A stretch of 64,000 nucleotides of DNA, from NCBI RefSeq assembly GCF_003029735.1, contig NZ_KZ686268.1:124001-188000 (forward strand), written 5' to 3'. This stretch comes from Pedobacter yulinensis (GTDB lineage Bacteria; Bacteroidota; Bacteroidia; Sphingobacteriales; Sphingobacteriaceae). How positions within the stretch are numbered: position 1 is the stretch's first letter; each line of letters opens with the position of its first letter. The notes below the pieces were generated by a model. The model did not search any database, was not told the origin of the DNA, and saw only the letters and a list, made by a program, of their open reading frames with translations. Positions 41,344-50,608 of this stretch are shown here, piece after piece. The position numbers and the translations under genes are program-made.

Positions 41344-43230
41344 TTACTTTTTCAGGTTCTCTTTGAGAAACGCTTCGAGCGCTGCATAGAACCTTTTGCG
41401 GCTTTCCTCTTTTTTCTCCTGGTAAGACCCCTCGTCCTTTTCAAGGTAAGTTACAGGAATATTTCGTTTTTTCAGTTCTTTAACGAACTGAATTGTCTCG
41501 CCCGGGTTAACACGGGGATCTTTCGCGTTCTGCGCAATAAACAAAGGTTTTTTGAAGCGGTCTGAATGAAAAACCGGCGAAACGGACCGCATGTAGTCTA
41601 CGTCTGTAAGCGGGTTGCCGACAATTTCGTAATACATCTGCAAAGAGGTTTTCCAGAATGGCGGAATGCTTTTCAGGTAACTGAACAGGTTCACAACGCC
41701 CGAGTTGGAGGCTGCCGCCACAAAAAGCCCGGGATTTTCAGACATGCAGTTCAGTGCAATGAAACCACCGAAGCCTGTGCCGTAAATGGCGATGCGTTTT
41801 CGGTCGGCTATGTTTTGGACAATGAGCCAGTTTACCCCATCAATGACATCTTCGCGGATCTTCTTGCCCCATTGTTTGAAACCGGCCGTCATGAACTGTT
41901 TACCATAACCGTCAGAACCCCTGTAATTGATCTGGAACACGGCATAACCCCGGTTGGCCAGGAACTGTACTTCTGCATCGTAGCCCCAGCCGTTGCGCGA
42001 ACGCGGCCCGTTGTGCGGAAGCACGACGACCGGCAGTTTTTCTTTCTTGCCGCCCTTTGGTAAGGTCAGGTAACCGTTAACCGTGAGCCCATCGCGTGAG
42101 GTAAAACTTACCGGCTTCATTTCGCACATCTCAGCTTCGTGAATCGAAGAATTAATGTCGGCCAGCTTTTTTAATTTCTGCTGGCCTGAGATGTAAAGGT
42201 AATACGACCCGGGGTTTCGATCGGTAAAGGTACGCAAGACAAAAACGTTTTCATTCTTGTCGCGGGCCATAATCTTGATCTCAGTTTTGGGCAGCAATTC
42301 GTCAAGTTTCCCATAAAACGCCTTTGCCCGCTCGTTCAAATACCTCTTCTGTTTTTTCCAGGTTTCTACTACCACATACTCTACCTGCGCCTTTGCGCGC
42401 GAATACTGCCCTTCTACCACGTTAAGCGAATCGCTGTAGAAAAGCACTTTCTGCTCTTTTCCTGTGACCATATCCAGTTCGATCAGGGCATTTTTATCGC
42501 GGTTGATGTTTGAGATGGCGTATACCGTACGGCCGTCCTTTCCGGCGAAGCCGATGGGAACCAGGGTGTTCTTGAAACTGCTTTTGATCACTGGTCTGAA
42601 TGCCTGGCTCTCATTGTCCCTGAAAAGCAGGGTTTCGTTTACCCCATCGCTGGCAATGGCCAGTTTCAGGCGTCCCTCCGCATCGGTAATCCAGTCGGCA
42701 ATGTTGCCCGGATTCCGCGCCGCCAGGCTCAGAGAACCATCCCGTATGTTCAGCTTGTATACGTCGAAAACGGTAGAGTCACGTTTGTTCGACGCGACCA
42801 GCAAAAACTTGTTATCGATGAGCTGATCTTCAAGCACCCGGATCTTGGCTTTAGGGTCTGCCGAAAGTTTTCTGGGTGCACCTTCGTTCTTATTGACGAT
42901 GTACATCTCTGCGCCGGTTTGCAGGGGCTGGTCGCGGTAAAAAATCAATTCGTCTTTGCTGACCCACAGGTAGAAACGCACCCCTCGGCTTTTCAGAAAA
43001 CTCAGCTGCGTCACCTTGCCGGTGGCAATGTCTTCTGTAAACAGATTCTGAAGGTTATCCTGCAGTTTCAGGTAAGATAAGGTCTTGCCATCGGGGGAGA
43101 CCTTGTACTGGGCGCGGTCCTGGCTTTTGAAGAAATCATTCACCGCGATCTCCCCTGTCTTTACACCCGGTTTACAGGCAAAAAGCAAGGAAAGGACAAA
43201 CAGCAGGAACAAATTCTTCAACACACGCAT
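41344..43230 (-). CDS. S9 (prolyl oligopeptidase)-fold lipoprotein lacking Ser and His
   Basis: The start at 43230 gives a lipoprotein signal with Cys19 (LLFACKPG). Residues about 28-365 form a beta-propeller and 375-628 an alpha/beta-hydrolase domain, as in S9 peptidases. The nucleophile elbow, normally GxSxGG, reads G484-T-G-F-G-G489, so the Ser is Gly486. The His normally in the EGH motif reads EGS (Ser602). The Asp is kept (AKDPRVNP, Asp571), and so is the YRGSDGYG loop. The family fold is clear, but two of three catalytic residues are absent, so it is probably a binding or sensing protein in the outer membrane or periplasm. It lies 7 nt upstream of the sensor kinase. Confidence 0.87.
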   Translation of the reverse strand: MRVLKNLFLLFVLSLLFACKPGVKTGEIAVNDFFKSQDRAQYKVSPDGKTLSYLKLQDNLQNLFTEDIATGKVTQLSFLKSRGVRFYLWVSKDELIFYRDQPLQTGAEMYIVNKNEGAPRKLSADPKAKIRVLEDQLIDNKFLLVASNKRDSTVFDVYKLNIRDGSLSLAARNPGNIADWITDAEGRLKLAIASDGVNETLLFRDNESQAFRPVIKSSFKNTLVPIGFAGKDGRTVYAISNINRDKNALIELDMVTGKEQKVLFYSDSLNVVEGQYSRAKAQVEYVVVETWKKQKRYLNERAKAFYGKLDELLPKTEIKIMARDKNENVFVLRTFTDRNPGSYYLYISGQQKLKKLADINSSIHEAEMCEMKPVSFTSRDGLTVNGYLTLPKGGKKEKLPVVVLPHNGPRSRNGWGYDAEVQFLANRGYAVFQINYRGSDGYGKQFMTAGFKQWGKKIREDVIDGVNWLIVQNIADRKRIAIYGTGFGGFIALNCMSENPGLFVAAASNSGVVNLFSYLKSIPPFWKTSLQMYYEIVGNPLTDVDYMRSVSPVFHSDRFKKPLFIAQNAKDPRVNPGETIQFVKELKKRNIPVTYLEKDEGSYQEKKEESRKRFYAALEAFLKENLKK

Positions 43231-43246
43231 ACTGGTAAATAGGGTA

Positions 43247-43254
43247 CAAAAATA
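43247..43254 (-). promoter_or_regulatory. -7-like element of the S9-like gene
   Basis: TATTTTTG on the minus strand matches TAnnTTTG and ends 16 nt before the ATG at 43230. The leader would be about 10 nt. A -33 element is not obvious. Confidence 0.4.
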
Positions 43255-43438
43255 AGCATTACGCAAGCGCGTGCCGCCTATTTCGTTAACAATGTTACTT
43301 AAACCAATACCTAACCCAAACCGTAAAGTAAGTACTTTTTGGAAGGGCTGTTCCGTAAAAACCGTAACATTTAAAATACTTTACGGCTAGCCGCCCGGAA
43401 GGGGTTCTTTGTTAGAAAAATGTTACTTTAGTGCAGCC

Positions 43439-45292
43439 ATGCCCAATTTTCTACAGCATTTATGTATTGCGTGCATAACCATGGCCGTGCTGCTGACGGC
43501 TGGCCCGGCTTCAGCCCAGCAAGGCGACCAGGCCCTTGCAGCCGAATATTACCGAAATGGCGATTATCAAAAATCGCTTGCCCTGTACGAACGGCTGTAT
43601 GCCGCCGCGGGCTCGGCCCAATCGTTCGAAGGTTACTTCAACAGCTTGCTCAAAACAAAGCGCTTTGATGATGCAGAAAAATTGCTGAAGCGCAAGGGCA
43701 AAGATGCATGGTCGGCCACAGAATACAGCATTGCACTGGGCCAGATCTACAGCGAATCGGGGCAGAACGAAAAAGCAAAGCGTGTTTACGATGATCTGAT
43801 CGCGAAATTACCTGCTGAGGAAACCCGCATTCGCGATGCCGCAAATACTTTTTACCGGTACGAAGCCTACGACCAGGTTATCAAGACCCTTCAGCACGGA
43901 CGGAAGGTATTACGCAATGACCGCTTGTTTACAAACGAACTGCTTAGCATTTACCGCTTTAAGAAAGACAAATACATGCTGGCACAGGAATATGTCAATG
44001 CCCTGGCCGACATGCCGCAACTGCGGCCCCAGGCCGAAAATGTGCTCGCCGCGCTATTTGAAAGCAAAGAAGACTACCAGCTGCTGGCCAGTGCGCTGAT
44101 TGCGCAGCTACAGAAAACGCCTGATAACGAAACATATACCCAGTTGCTGATCTGGCAATATATTCAGCAGCGCGACTATGACGCAGCATTGCGGCAGCTT
44201 ATTGCGTTTGACCGGCGTACAAAAGCCGAAGGACAGCAACTGCTCAATGCCGCCTATAATTTCGCAGCCGAAGGTGCTTATGATGCTGCCATTAAGGCAT
44301 ACGAATACCAGATCGTTAAGGGCCGGGAGAACCGGTACTATTTGCCTGCGCGTATTGAGCTTATCAATACCAGGTACCTGAAAGTTAAACGCGACCGCCA
44401 GCCGGCCGCCGCCGTTGAGAAATTAGCTGCCGAATACCAGGATATTTTGCAAACCTATGGCCGTACCACGCAAACGCTGTTTGCATTGAAACACCTGGCC
44501 GATCTCCAGGCACACTACCTGGACCGTCCTAAACAGGCCGAAGAAACGCTCGAGGCCGCACTGAACATTCCAGGTGTCGCGCCTGCAGAGGCGGGCCAGA
44601 TCAAACTGGACTTGGGCGATGTCTATATTTTGAGCAATGAGCCCTGGGAAGCGATCCTGGTCTATGAGCAGGTCAGCAAACAATTTGAGGGCCAGGCGCT
44701 CGGCAACGAGGCCCGTTACCGCAGCGCTAAGTTGTCCTTTTACCAGGGAAATTTTAGTTATGCCAAGTCGCAGGCCGACGTTTTAAAAAATGCCACCTCA
44801 CAGCTGATCGCCAACGATGCGCTGAACCTGAGCCTGCTTATATCAGATCACATGCAAAGCCCGGCCGACAGCAATGCGCTGAAGATTTACGCCGACGCCG
44901 AGCTGCTGCTGTTCCGGAATCTGGCCGATGCCGGCATGCAGAAGCTGGACAGTCTCGACATCCGTTTTCCCGGCCATAACCTGCAGGATGCCGTGCTCAT
45001 GACGAAAGCGCGCGTGCTGACCGACAAAAGTAACTTCAGCGCTGCTGTCGATATCTATAAAAAACTCATTGCTTCGTTTCCTGAGAGCATCTATGCCGAT
45101 GATGCCCTATTCAAGCTGGCTGCCTTGTATGAAGAGCACCTGAATGACCGCGAACAGGCAAAAAACTGGTACCAGCGGCTCATCACAGACGCACCCGGCA
45201 GCATGTTTGTCGCCGAGGCCCGCAAGCGTTTCCGCATTCTGCGCGGCGATCTTCCCGGTCAGGCTCAGGAGCGGCCCACCCCTGCGCTTTAA
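43439..45292 (+). CDS. Exported TPR protein
   Basis: The start at 43439 (MPNFLQHLCIACITM) gives a signal peptide cleaved near residue 27 (ASAQ); the upstream TTG is less likely. The 617-residue protein has TPR-like repeats over its length (YYRNGDYQKSLALYERLY, LGQIYSESGQNEKAKRVYDDLI, VDIYKKLIASFPESIYADDALFKLAALYEEH). The C-terminal repeats recall the BamD/YbgF type of outer-membrane-associated TPR. The role is probably scaffolding in the envelope. It is followed 37 nt later by DUF4286, which has its own promoter. Confidence 0.85.
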   Translation: MPNFLQHLCIACITMAVLLTAGPASAQQGDQALAAEYYRNGDYQKSLALYERLYAAAGSAQSFEGYFNSLLKTKRFDDAEKLLKRKGKDAWSATEYSIALGQIYSESGQNEKAKRVYDDLIAKLPAEETRIRDAANTFYRYEAYDQVIKTLQHGRKVLRNDRLFTNELLSIYRFKKDKYMLAQEYVNALADMPQLRPQAENVLAALFESKEDYQLLASALIAQLQKTPDNETYTQLLIWQYIQQRDYDAALRQLIAFDRRTKAEGQQLLNAAYNFAAEGAYDAAIKAYEYQIVKGRENRYYLPARIELINTRYLKVKRDRQPAAAVEKLAAEYQDILQTYGRTTQTLFALKHLADLQAHYLDRPKQAEETLEAALNIPGVAPAEAGQIKLDLGDVYILSNEPWEAILVYEQVSKQFEGQALGNEARYRSAKLSFYQGNFSYAKSQADVLKNATSQLIANDALNLSLLISDHMQSPADSNALKIYADAELLLFRNLADAGMQKLDSLDIRFPGHNLQDAVLMTKARVLTDKSNFSAAVDIYKKLIASFPESIYADDALFKLAALYEEHLNDREQAKNWYQRLITDAPGSMFVAEARKRFRILRGDLPGQAQERPTPAL

Positions 45293-45294
45293 AC

Positions 45295-45324
45295 TTTTAA
45301 AGCCAGCCTGAATGTTTATCTTTG
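45295..45324 (+). promoter_or_regulatory. Promoter of the DUF4286 gene, predicted leaderless
   Basis: TATCTTTG (45317-45324) matches TAnnTTTG exactly and ends 4 nt before the ATG at 45329. A -33-like TTTT lies at 45295-45298, 18 nt upstream. The start of transcription would coincide with the start codon. Confidence 0.55.
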
Positions 45325-45328
45325 CCCC

Positions 45329-45631
45329 ATGTTATTGTACAATGTTACACTCATCGTCGAAGACGGGGTAGCCCAAGAATTCCTGAACTGGATGCAGGAA
45401 GTGCATATTCCTGAAGTCATGGCTACCGGGCATTTTCTTTCCAACCGGATCCTGCGCGTAGTTGATTCGCCAAACGAAGGGGTGACCTTTTGCTCGCAAT
45501 ATGTTGCTGAAAACATCGGCAGCTACCAGGATTATGTAAACAACCATGCAGCAACCCTGCAAAAAAGCCTCAACGACCGTTATGAGGGCCGTTTTGTGGC
45601 TTACCGGACTTTGATGGAGTACCTAGACTAA
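45329..45631 (+). CDS. DUF4286 family protein
   Basis: A 100-residue soluble protein starting MLLYNVTLIVEDGVAQEFLNWM, with the family's usual HIPEVMATGHF and MEYL end. DUF4286 is a ferredoxin-like alpha/beta family common in Bacteroidota with no established function. It lies 1 nt before rfbC and probably forms a two-gene unit with it. It carries two Trp/Tyr-rich strands and no signal peptide. Confidence 0.9.
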   Translation: MLLYNVTLIVEDGVAQEFLNWMQEVHIPEVMATGHFLSNRILRVVDSPNEGVTFCSQYVAENIGSYQDYVNNHAATLQKSLNDRYEGRFVAYRTLMEYLD

Positions 45632-45632
45632 A

Positions 45633-46187
45633 ATGATGCAGATTACCAAGACCCCATTGAAGGGTGTACTCGTTATCGAGCCAAAAATATGGAAAGACCC
45701 CCGCGGGTATTTCTACGAAAGTTTTAACAGCCAGATCCTTGCCGAGGCGGGAATTACCGCTCCTTTTGTTCAGGACAACCAGTCATTTTCCCAAAAAGGC
45801 ACGTTGAGGGGGCTGCACGCGCAAAAGCAGCCTTTTGCCCAGGGCAAATTGGTGCGGGTTATACAGGGCCGGGTGTTTGATGTGGCGGTTGACGCCCGCA
45901 GGCAATCCCCTACTTATGGCCAGCACTTCGGAATCGAATTGAGCGGTGACAACCACAAGCAGCTTTGGGTGCCTCCCGGGTTCCTGCATGGTTTTCTCAC
46001 ACTTGAAGATGATACCATCTTTACTTACAAAGTGACCCAGTTTTACAACAAGGAATCGGAAGTGGGTGTAATCTGGAACGATCCCCAACTCGGTATCAAC
46101 TGGGGCAGTATCCCGGCGGCTGAACTGCTTCTCTCAGAAAAAGACACCGTCCTGCCCGGGTTTAGCGAATTCGACAGCCCTTTTTAA
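45633..46187 (+). CDS. rfbC: dTDP-4-dehydrorhamnose 3,5-epimerase
   Basis: Epimerises dTDP-4-keto-6-deoxyglucose at C3 and C5 in dTDP-L-rhamnose synthesis. The 184-residue cupin shows FYESFN near the N-terminus, GTLRGLHAQ (catalytic His), VFDVAVDARRQSPTYG, VPPGFLHGF and FTYKVTQFYN (catalytic Tyr), and IGINW-type end residues. The other rml genes are not in the window. A second ATG follows directly and would shorten the product by one residue. Confidence 0.93.
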   Translation: MMQITKTPLKGVLVIEPKIWKDPRGYFYESFNSQILAEAGITAPFVQDNQSFSQKGTLRGLHAQKQPFAQGKLVRVIQGRVFDVAVDARRQSPTYGQHFGIELSGDNHKQLWVPPGFLHGFLTLEDDTIFTYKVTQFYNKESEVGVIWNDPQLGINWGSIPAAELLLSEKDTVLPGFSEFDSPF

Positions 46188-46235
46188 GGGGTTGAACACG
46201 GCCCCTTCTACGCGACCGGCCGGTTTAGCGTTACT

Positions 46236-46259
46236 GCAGCAGCCAGACCAGGCTGCTGC
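46236..46259. repeat. 9-bp perfect hairpin downstream of rfbC
   Basis: GCAGCAGCC (46236-46244) and GGCTGCTGC (46251-46259) form a perfect stem with a 6-nt loop, about 50 nt after rfbC and 120 nt before the PAS gene. No T-run follows on the plus strand, so it may stabilise the mRNA end or be a weak terminator. Confidence 0.5.
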
Positions 46260-46379
46260 AAAATAATACCCCAAATGTTCACATGCCTGCTTTGAATTGA
46301 CGGCAAATACCAGTATGTTTATTTGCCCCAACGGGTTCCCGACCAAAAATAAACGCAAATACAAACCGCCGTCTGCCAG

Positions 46380-48122
46380 ATGACCCAGTCAAGTTATTAT
46401 AATTTATTTTTGCTATCGCCGTTGCCAATGTGGCTGTTCGACGTCCAAAGCCTTGCCTTTCTGGACGTTAATAATGCGGCGACCAGGAATTATGGTTACA
46501 GCCGCGAGGAGTTTCTTAACATGACGATCAATGACATCAGGCCGCAGGATGATGCGCCGGCCATTGAGAATCTGGTCAGGGAAAACGCCCGGTCAGGCCG
46601 CTTTTACCAGAATATTTTCCGGCACCTCAAAAAAGACGGCTCGCTGATCTATGTAAACATAGAAAGCAACCTGATCGATTTTGAGGGTCGCAAAGCCCGG
46701 ATCGTACTGGCGAGCGATATCACCGAAAAAATCCGAACGGAACACGAGCTTGAGCTTAGCGAGCAGCGGTTTCGTGCCCTGGTGCAGGAGGGATCGGACC
46801 TGATAGCCATTCTGGACAGTGAGCTGCGGTACACCTATGTCAGCCCCACCTCTGTTCGTATCTTAGGTATACCGGCCGAAGAGATCACCGGCCACCACGT
46901 GTTCGATTTTATCCACGACGATGACCGGGCGCGCCTGCTTGCCGAGGCCGACCGGTTGAGACGCATGCAACACATTACATTCAGCCCCTTTCGCTTCAGG
47001 GACAGCGAAGGCGGCTGGCGCTGGCTGGAAACACGGGCAACGAACCTGAGCAGTAAACAGGCGGTTGGCGGCATTGTCTGCAACTCGAAAGACATCACAG
47101 ACTCTATAGCGAGCCAAAAGGCCTTGCTGGAAAATATAGAGCGTTTCAACATCGTCTCAAAAGCGACGAGCGACATCATCTGGGATTACAACGTGAATAC
47201 CGGTAAGATTCTGTGGAACAAGGGTATAAAAGGAATTTTAAAGTTCAATCCGGAAGACTACCTGACAACCATTTCCTGGTGGGAAGAGCACATCCATGAA
47301 GAAGACCGGCAAAGGGTTGTTTCACGTTTTAACGAGCATCTTGCACAGGGGATCCTGCGGTGGCAGGATGAATACCGTTTTATCTGCGGCGACGGGCAGG
47401 TGAAGCATATCTTTGACCGGGGGTTTATCAGCCTGGCCGATGGCGTCCCCGTGCGCATGATCGGCGCCATGCAGGACATCACCCGCAGAAAAGAAGAAGA
47501 ACATTGGTCGAAACTGCTGGAGTCTGTCGTTATCAATACCACAGACGGCGTCCTGATTACTGACGCAGATCTGAAAGACGGGCCGGCCATTGTGTATGTC
47601 AATGCAGCCCAGGTGGCTATGTCAGGTTATTCACGTGAAGAACTGATTGGCAGCAGGCCTGACATTCTGCATGGACACGACAGCGGGCAACAAGGTGTTC
47701 AAGCCATTCGGGAGGCTTTTTTACAGGGTAAACACTGCAACGTTCAGCTGATCAACTACACCCGCGAAGGTGTTCCCTTTCATGTCAGTATCACCATGAG
47801 CCCGGTGAGTAATTCTGAGGGCAGAATTACACACTGGATTTCCATTCAACGCGATATATCTGAACAGATCAGTTACCTGAAGGCCGTTGAGGCGCAAAAC
47901 AAAAAACTCCGTGAAATTGCCTGGATGCAGTCGCATGGCGTTCGCGCACCCCTGGTTCGCATCATGTCGCTTGTAGACCTGCTTAGGCGGGAAGAGGTGA
48001 CAGATGAAATAAGGGTGCTGCTGGATTACCTGGCCGAGTCGGCAAAAGAGCTGGACACCGTGGTCACAGACGTAACACGAAACACCAGCCTTGACCTGCA
48101 AGACGGTGACAAGACCGAATAA
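46380..48122 (+). CDS. Four-PAS protein ending in a DHp-like helix, no ATPase domain
   Basis: The 580-residue soluble protein has PAS domains at about 5-112, 125-238, 248-370 and 378-500. They are recognised by FLDVNNAATRNYGYSREEFL, YTYVSPTSVRILGIPAEEI, GKILWNKGIKGIL and VYVNAAQVAMSGYSREEL, each followed by a DIT-type end. The last 75 residues form a coiled helix with QSHGVRAPLVRIMSL. This resembles a histidine-kinase H box (His519) with the usual Glu replaced. Only 61 residues remain after it, too few for a HATPase domain. It may be phosphorylated by another kinase or act as a dimerising sensor. It is convergent with the AraC gene. Confidence 0.85.
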   Translation: MTQSSYYNLFLLSPLPMWLFDVQSLAFLDVNNAATRNYGYSREEFLNMTINDIRPQDDAPAIENLVRENARSGRFYQNIFRHLKKDGSLIYVNIESNLIDFEGRKARIVLASDITEKIRTEHELELSEQRFRALVQEGSDLIAILDSELRYTYVSPTSVRILGIPAEEITGHHVFDFIHDDDRARLLAEADRLRRMQHITFSPFRFRDSEGGWRWLETRATNLSSKQAVGGIVCNSKDITDSIASQKALLENIERFNIVSKATSDIIWDYNVNTGKILWNKGIKGILKFNPEDYLTTISWWEEHIHEEDRQRVVSRFNEHLAQGILRWQDEYRFICGDGQVKHIFDRGFISLADGVPVRMIGAMQDITRRKEEEHWSKLLESVVINTTDGVLITDADLKDGPAIVYVNAAQVAMSGYSREELIGSRPDILHGHDSGQQGVQAIREAFLQGKHCNVQLINYTREGVPFHVSITMSPVSNSEGRITHWISIQRDISEQISYLKAVEAQNKKLREIAWMQSHGVRAPLVRIMSLVDLLRREEVTDEIRVLLDYLAESAKELDTVVTDVTRNTSLDLQDGDKTE

Positions 48123-48135
48123 TCTTTACCTGCGG

Positions 48136-49020
48136 CTAATATTTGTTTAGCCGCTTGTACGCTTCCATATAGGCGCGCGGCGACCGGCCAATTACACTCT
48201 TGAACACCCGGTTGAAATTTGTAATACTATTAAATCCAGCCTTATAAGCTGCATCTGAGATGGAGTCGGTGCGTTTACTCGCTGTCAGACTTTTGCATGC
48301 TTCATTAATCCTGACCTCGTTCAGAAAAGCCACGAACTTTCGGCCGGTATGGCGTTTGAAATACCGGCAAAAAGCTTGTGGCGTCATAAAAGCTGCGTTC
48401 GAGACCTCTTCAAGCGTGAGCGCCGTGTGGTAACGTTCCATAATAAAATTCAGGATGTTGCTGAGCCGGATGCCCTCGTTGTCAGAAATGTTTGCAGAAT
48501 AGTCGATCGGACAAAGTGGTTCTGACTGCTCAAGCTGTTGCAGGGCGCTAAGGAGTTCGACGAAGCTGATCAGATTTTGTGCGCCCGAGGTTTCATAAAC
48601 CTTCAGCATTTTAGCTGAAATACCGGGCACCCAGTCGGGATGTACCCGAAATCCATGCCTGTTCAGTTGCAGAAAGTTTTTGGCGCTTTTCATTTCGGGC
48701 AGATCAAAAAGCCCATTCATCGACCCCTTTGCATTAAAGTAAAGGGAGGTTGATTTCACGGTCGTTGCCGGATCATGCTCAAAATACTCCGGGTTGCTTT
48801 TTAAGAGGTGGGGCAGGTTGCTGCCAATGAGGAAAAGGTCGCCTGCTTTGAACGCATGCATGTTGTTTCCCGCTATCAAAATCCCTTCACCGCGTTCAAT
48901 CCACGTAAGCTGGAACTCATCATGCCGGTGCAGGTAAGGATAAAAATGCGGCTGCTCCAGTCGTTCAGCGATCACGCTTTTATCGTCGGCATACAATATT
49001 GTAAAAGGCAGCACTTTCAT
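48136..49020 (-). CDS. AraC-family transcriptional regulator
   Basis: The 294-residue protein has an N-terminal cupin-like sensing domain (FYPYLHRHDEFQLTWIERGEGILIAGN) and a C-terminal pair of helix-turn-helix motifs (LTLEEVSNAAFMTPQAFCRYFKRHTG and AYKAGFNSITNFNRVFKSVIGRSPRAYM). Such regulators usually control carbohydrate genes. No target is obvious beside it; the upstream 190 nt hold a weak TAATTTCG element (49047-49054) on the minus strand. Confidence 0.92.
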   Translation of the reverse strand: MKVLPFTILYADDKSVIAERLEQPHFYPYLHRHDEFQLTWIERGEGILIAGNNMHAFKAGDLFLIGSNLPHLLKSNPEYFEHDPATTVKSTSLYFNAKGSMNGLFDLPEMKSAKNFLQLNRHGFRVHPDWVPGISAKMLKVYETSGAQNLISFVELLSALQQLEQSEPLCPIDYSANISDNEGIRLSNILNFIMERYHTALTLEEVSNAAFMTPQAFCRYFKRHTGRKFVAFLNEVRINEACKSLTASKRTDSISDAAYKAGFNSITNFNRVFKSVIGRSPRAYMEAYKRLNKY

Positions 49021-49210
49021 AACATCATTTTAGGGCATGAATTTACCGAAATTAGCCGAACATTTAAGAAAGAGCGATTTTTAAGGTTAAAAATCGGCGC
49101 GACCAGACCGGAGGCCGGGCCATGCCGGTTAAACTTCAGGGGCTGATGATGTCATCGCTGCAGGATTGGCCCAGCGGGCAGACCAAGCGCAGTGAAGGTC
49201 GTATATCGCG

Positions 49211-50608
49211 TTAAAACGCCGCTTCGCGGACGCGTTCAATATCTGCAGCCTCAATTATCAGGTCGTCGCCAAGTTTTCTTGCTGCATCGGCGGTAATGAC
49301 ATAATCATCTTCCACGCGGATACCGCCAAAATCCCGGTATTTTTCAGCTTCATCGTAATTTATGAACTCACTGAATCTTTTTTCAGCCCGCCACTGATCA
49401 ATGAGCTCCGGAATGAAGTACAGGCCCGGCTCAACAGTCAGCACATATCCCTGTTGCAGTTCTTTTCCCAGCCGGAGGGACTTGAGCCCAAAAAGCGCGG
49501 TGTTCTTTTTCAGATCCTCGCTATAGCCAACATACTGCTCTCCGAGGTCTTCCATATCGTGTACATCAAGCCCCATCATATGCCCGGTGCCGCACTGAAA
49601 GAAGAGGGCATGTGCGCCGGCCTGAACAGCCTGCTCCGGATTCCCCTTCATCAGACCAAGTTCCGTTAATCCGCGGGCCAATGTCGTACAGGCCTGAAAG
49701 TGCACATCCAGGTACCGTACGCCCGGCCGCAATATGGCCACAGCATCCCGGTAAGCTGCAAGCACGAGATTATACAGGTCTTTTTGCAGGGCTGTAAATT
49801 TTTTTGCAACAGGAAAGGTGCGGGTAAGGTCGCCGGCATAACACCTGGCCGTTTCGGCACCGGAGTCATTCAGTACCAGGCGTCCCTCGCGCAGCAGATT
49901 GCCATGATGATGGTTATGCAGGATTTGTCCGTTCACGGTCAGGATAATCGGGTACGCAAGATCGCCGCCGCCTGCAAGGGCTTCCCGGTGTATCGTTGCC
50001 GCAAGCTCATACTCAAACATACCCGGCCTGGCCTGCTGCATGGCCGCCAGGTGCATGCGAGCTGATATGTTCGATGCCAGGTCCAGTTCTTCGATTTCCT
50101 CGCCAGACTTTACAGAGCGCTGCGCGATAACCGCCTTGACGAAACTGACAGAAGCCTGTGAGGCAACAACATCAGTATGCATGCCGGTTAATGCAGCCAG
50201 GCGCATCTTGTTTTCGGCCCGGTACGGCGGAAGAAAATGTATGGCCCTGCCTGCTGCAGCGGCCTCTTCCAAAACACGTTGCAGCTTGCGTGCTGGCTGA
50301 ACGGCATCGATGCCGCTTTCTTCAGCCCAGGCTGCCAGGGTCTTCTGGCGACCCATCCAGACAATGTGGTCCATTGTCATCTCGTCGCCAAACAGGGTAC
50401 TGGTACCTGTCTCGCTGTCGACCAGCGCAGCCAGGCCGGGCAGGCCGATGCCAAAATAGTACAGGAATGTGCTGTCCTGGCGAAACCTGTATGTATTGTC
50501 GGCATAATTCATCGGGCTTTCTTCATTGCCCAGAAAGAGGAAAAGGCCATTGCCCAGCCCCTGAACCAGGGCTGAGCGTCTATGTATATAAGTCGAGGTC
50601 TGAAACAT
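49211..50608 (-). CDS. Aminopeptidase P family (Xaa-Pro aminopeptidase)
   Basis: Removes N-terminal residues that precede proline. The start at 50608 is the first ATG (MFQTSTYIHRR); an upstream TTG adds two residues. The 465-residue protein has the AMP_N domain (about 1-125) and an M24 pita-bread domain. The dinuclear metal ligands are visible: Asp in LNDSGAE and AGDLTRTFP, His in GHMMGLDVHD, Glu in VLTVEPGLYF and Glu in GIRVEDDYVIT. Cytoplasmic, single-gene unit. A TATATTCG element (50627-50634, minus) may be its promoter. Confidence 0.93.
   Translation of the reverse strand: MFQTSTYIHRRSALVQGLGNGLFLFLGNEESPMNYADNTYRFRQDSTFLYYFGIGLPGLAALVDSETGTSTLFGDEMTMDHIVWMGRQKTLAAWAEESGIDAVQPARKLQRVLEEAAAAGRAIHFLPPYRAENKMRLAALTGMHTDVVASQASVSFVKAVIAQRSVKSGEEIEELDLASNISARMHLAAMQQARPGMFEYELAATIHREALAGGGDLAYPIILTVNGQILHNHHHGNLLREGRLVLNDSGAETARCYAGDLTRTFPVAKKFTALQKDLYNLVLAAYRDAVAILRPGVRYLDVHFQACTTLARGLTELGLMKGNPEQAVQAGAHALFFQCGTGHMMGLDVHDMEDLGEQYVGYSEDLKKNTALFGLKSLRLGKELQQGYVLTVEPGLYFIPELIDQWRAEKRFSEFINYDEAEKYRDFGGIRVEDDYVITADAARKLGDDLIIEAADIERVREAAF

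Noticed and set aside
38964..43230. Prolyl oligopeptidase activity for the lipoprotein beside the two-component pair
   Set aside because: The catalytic Ser and His are both replaced, so peptidase activity was not assigned.
46236..46259. Intrinsic terminator for rfbC
   Set aside because: The stem is good but followed by AAAATAAT on the plus strand with no T-run; it was kept only as a hairpin.
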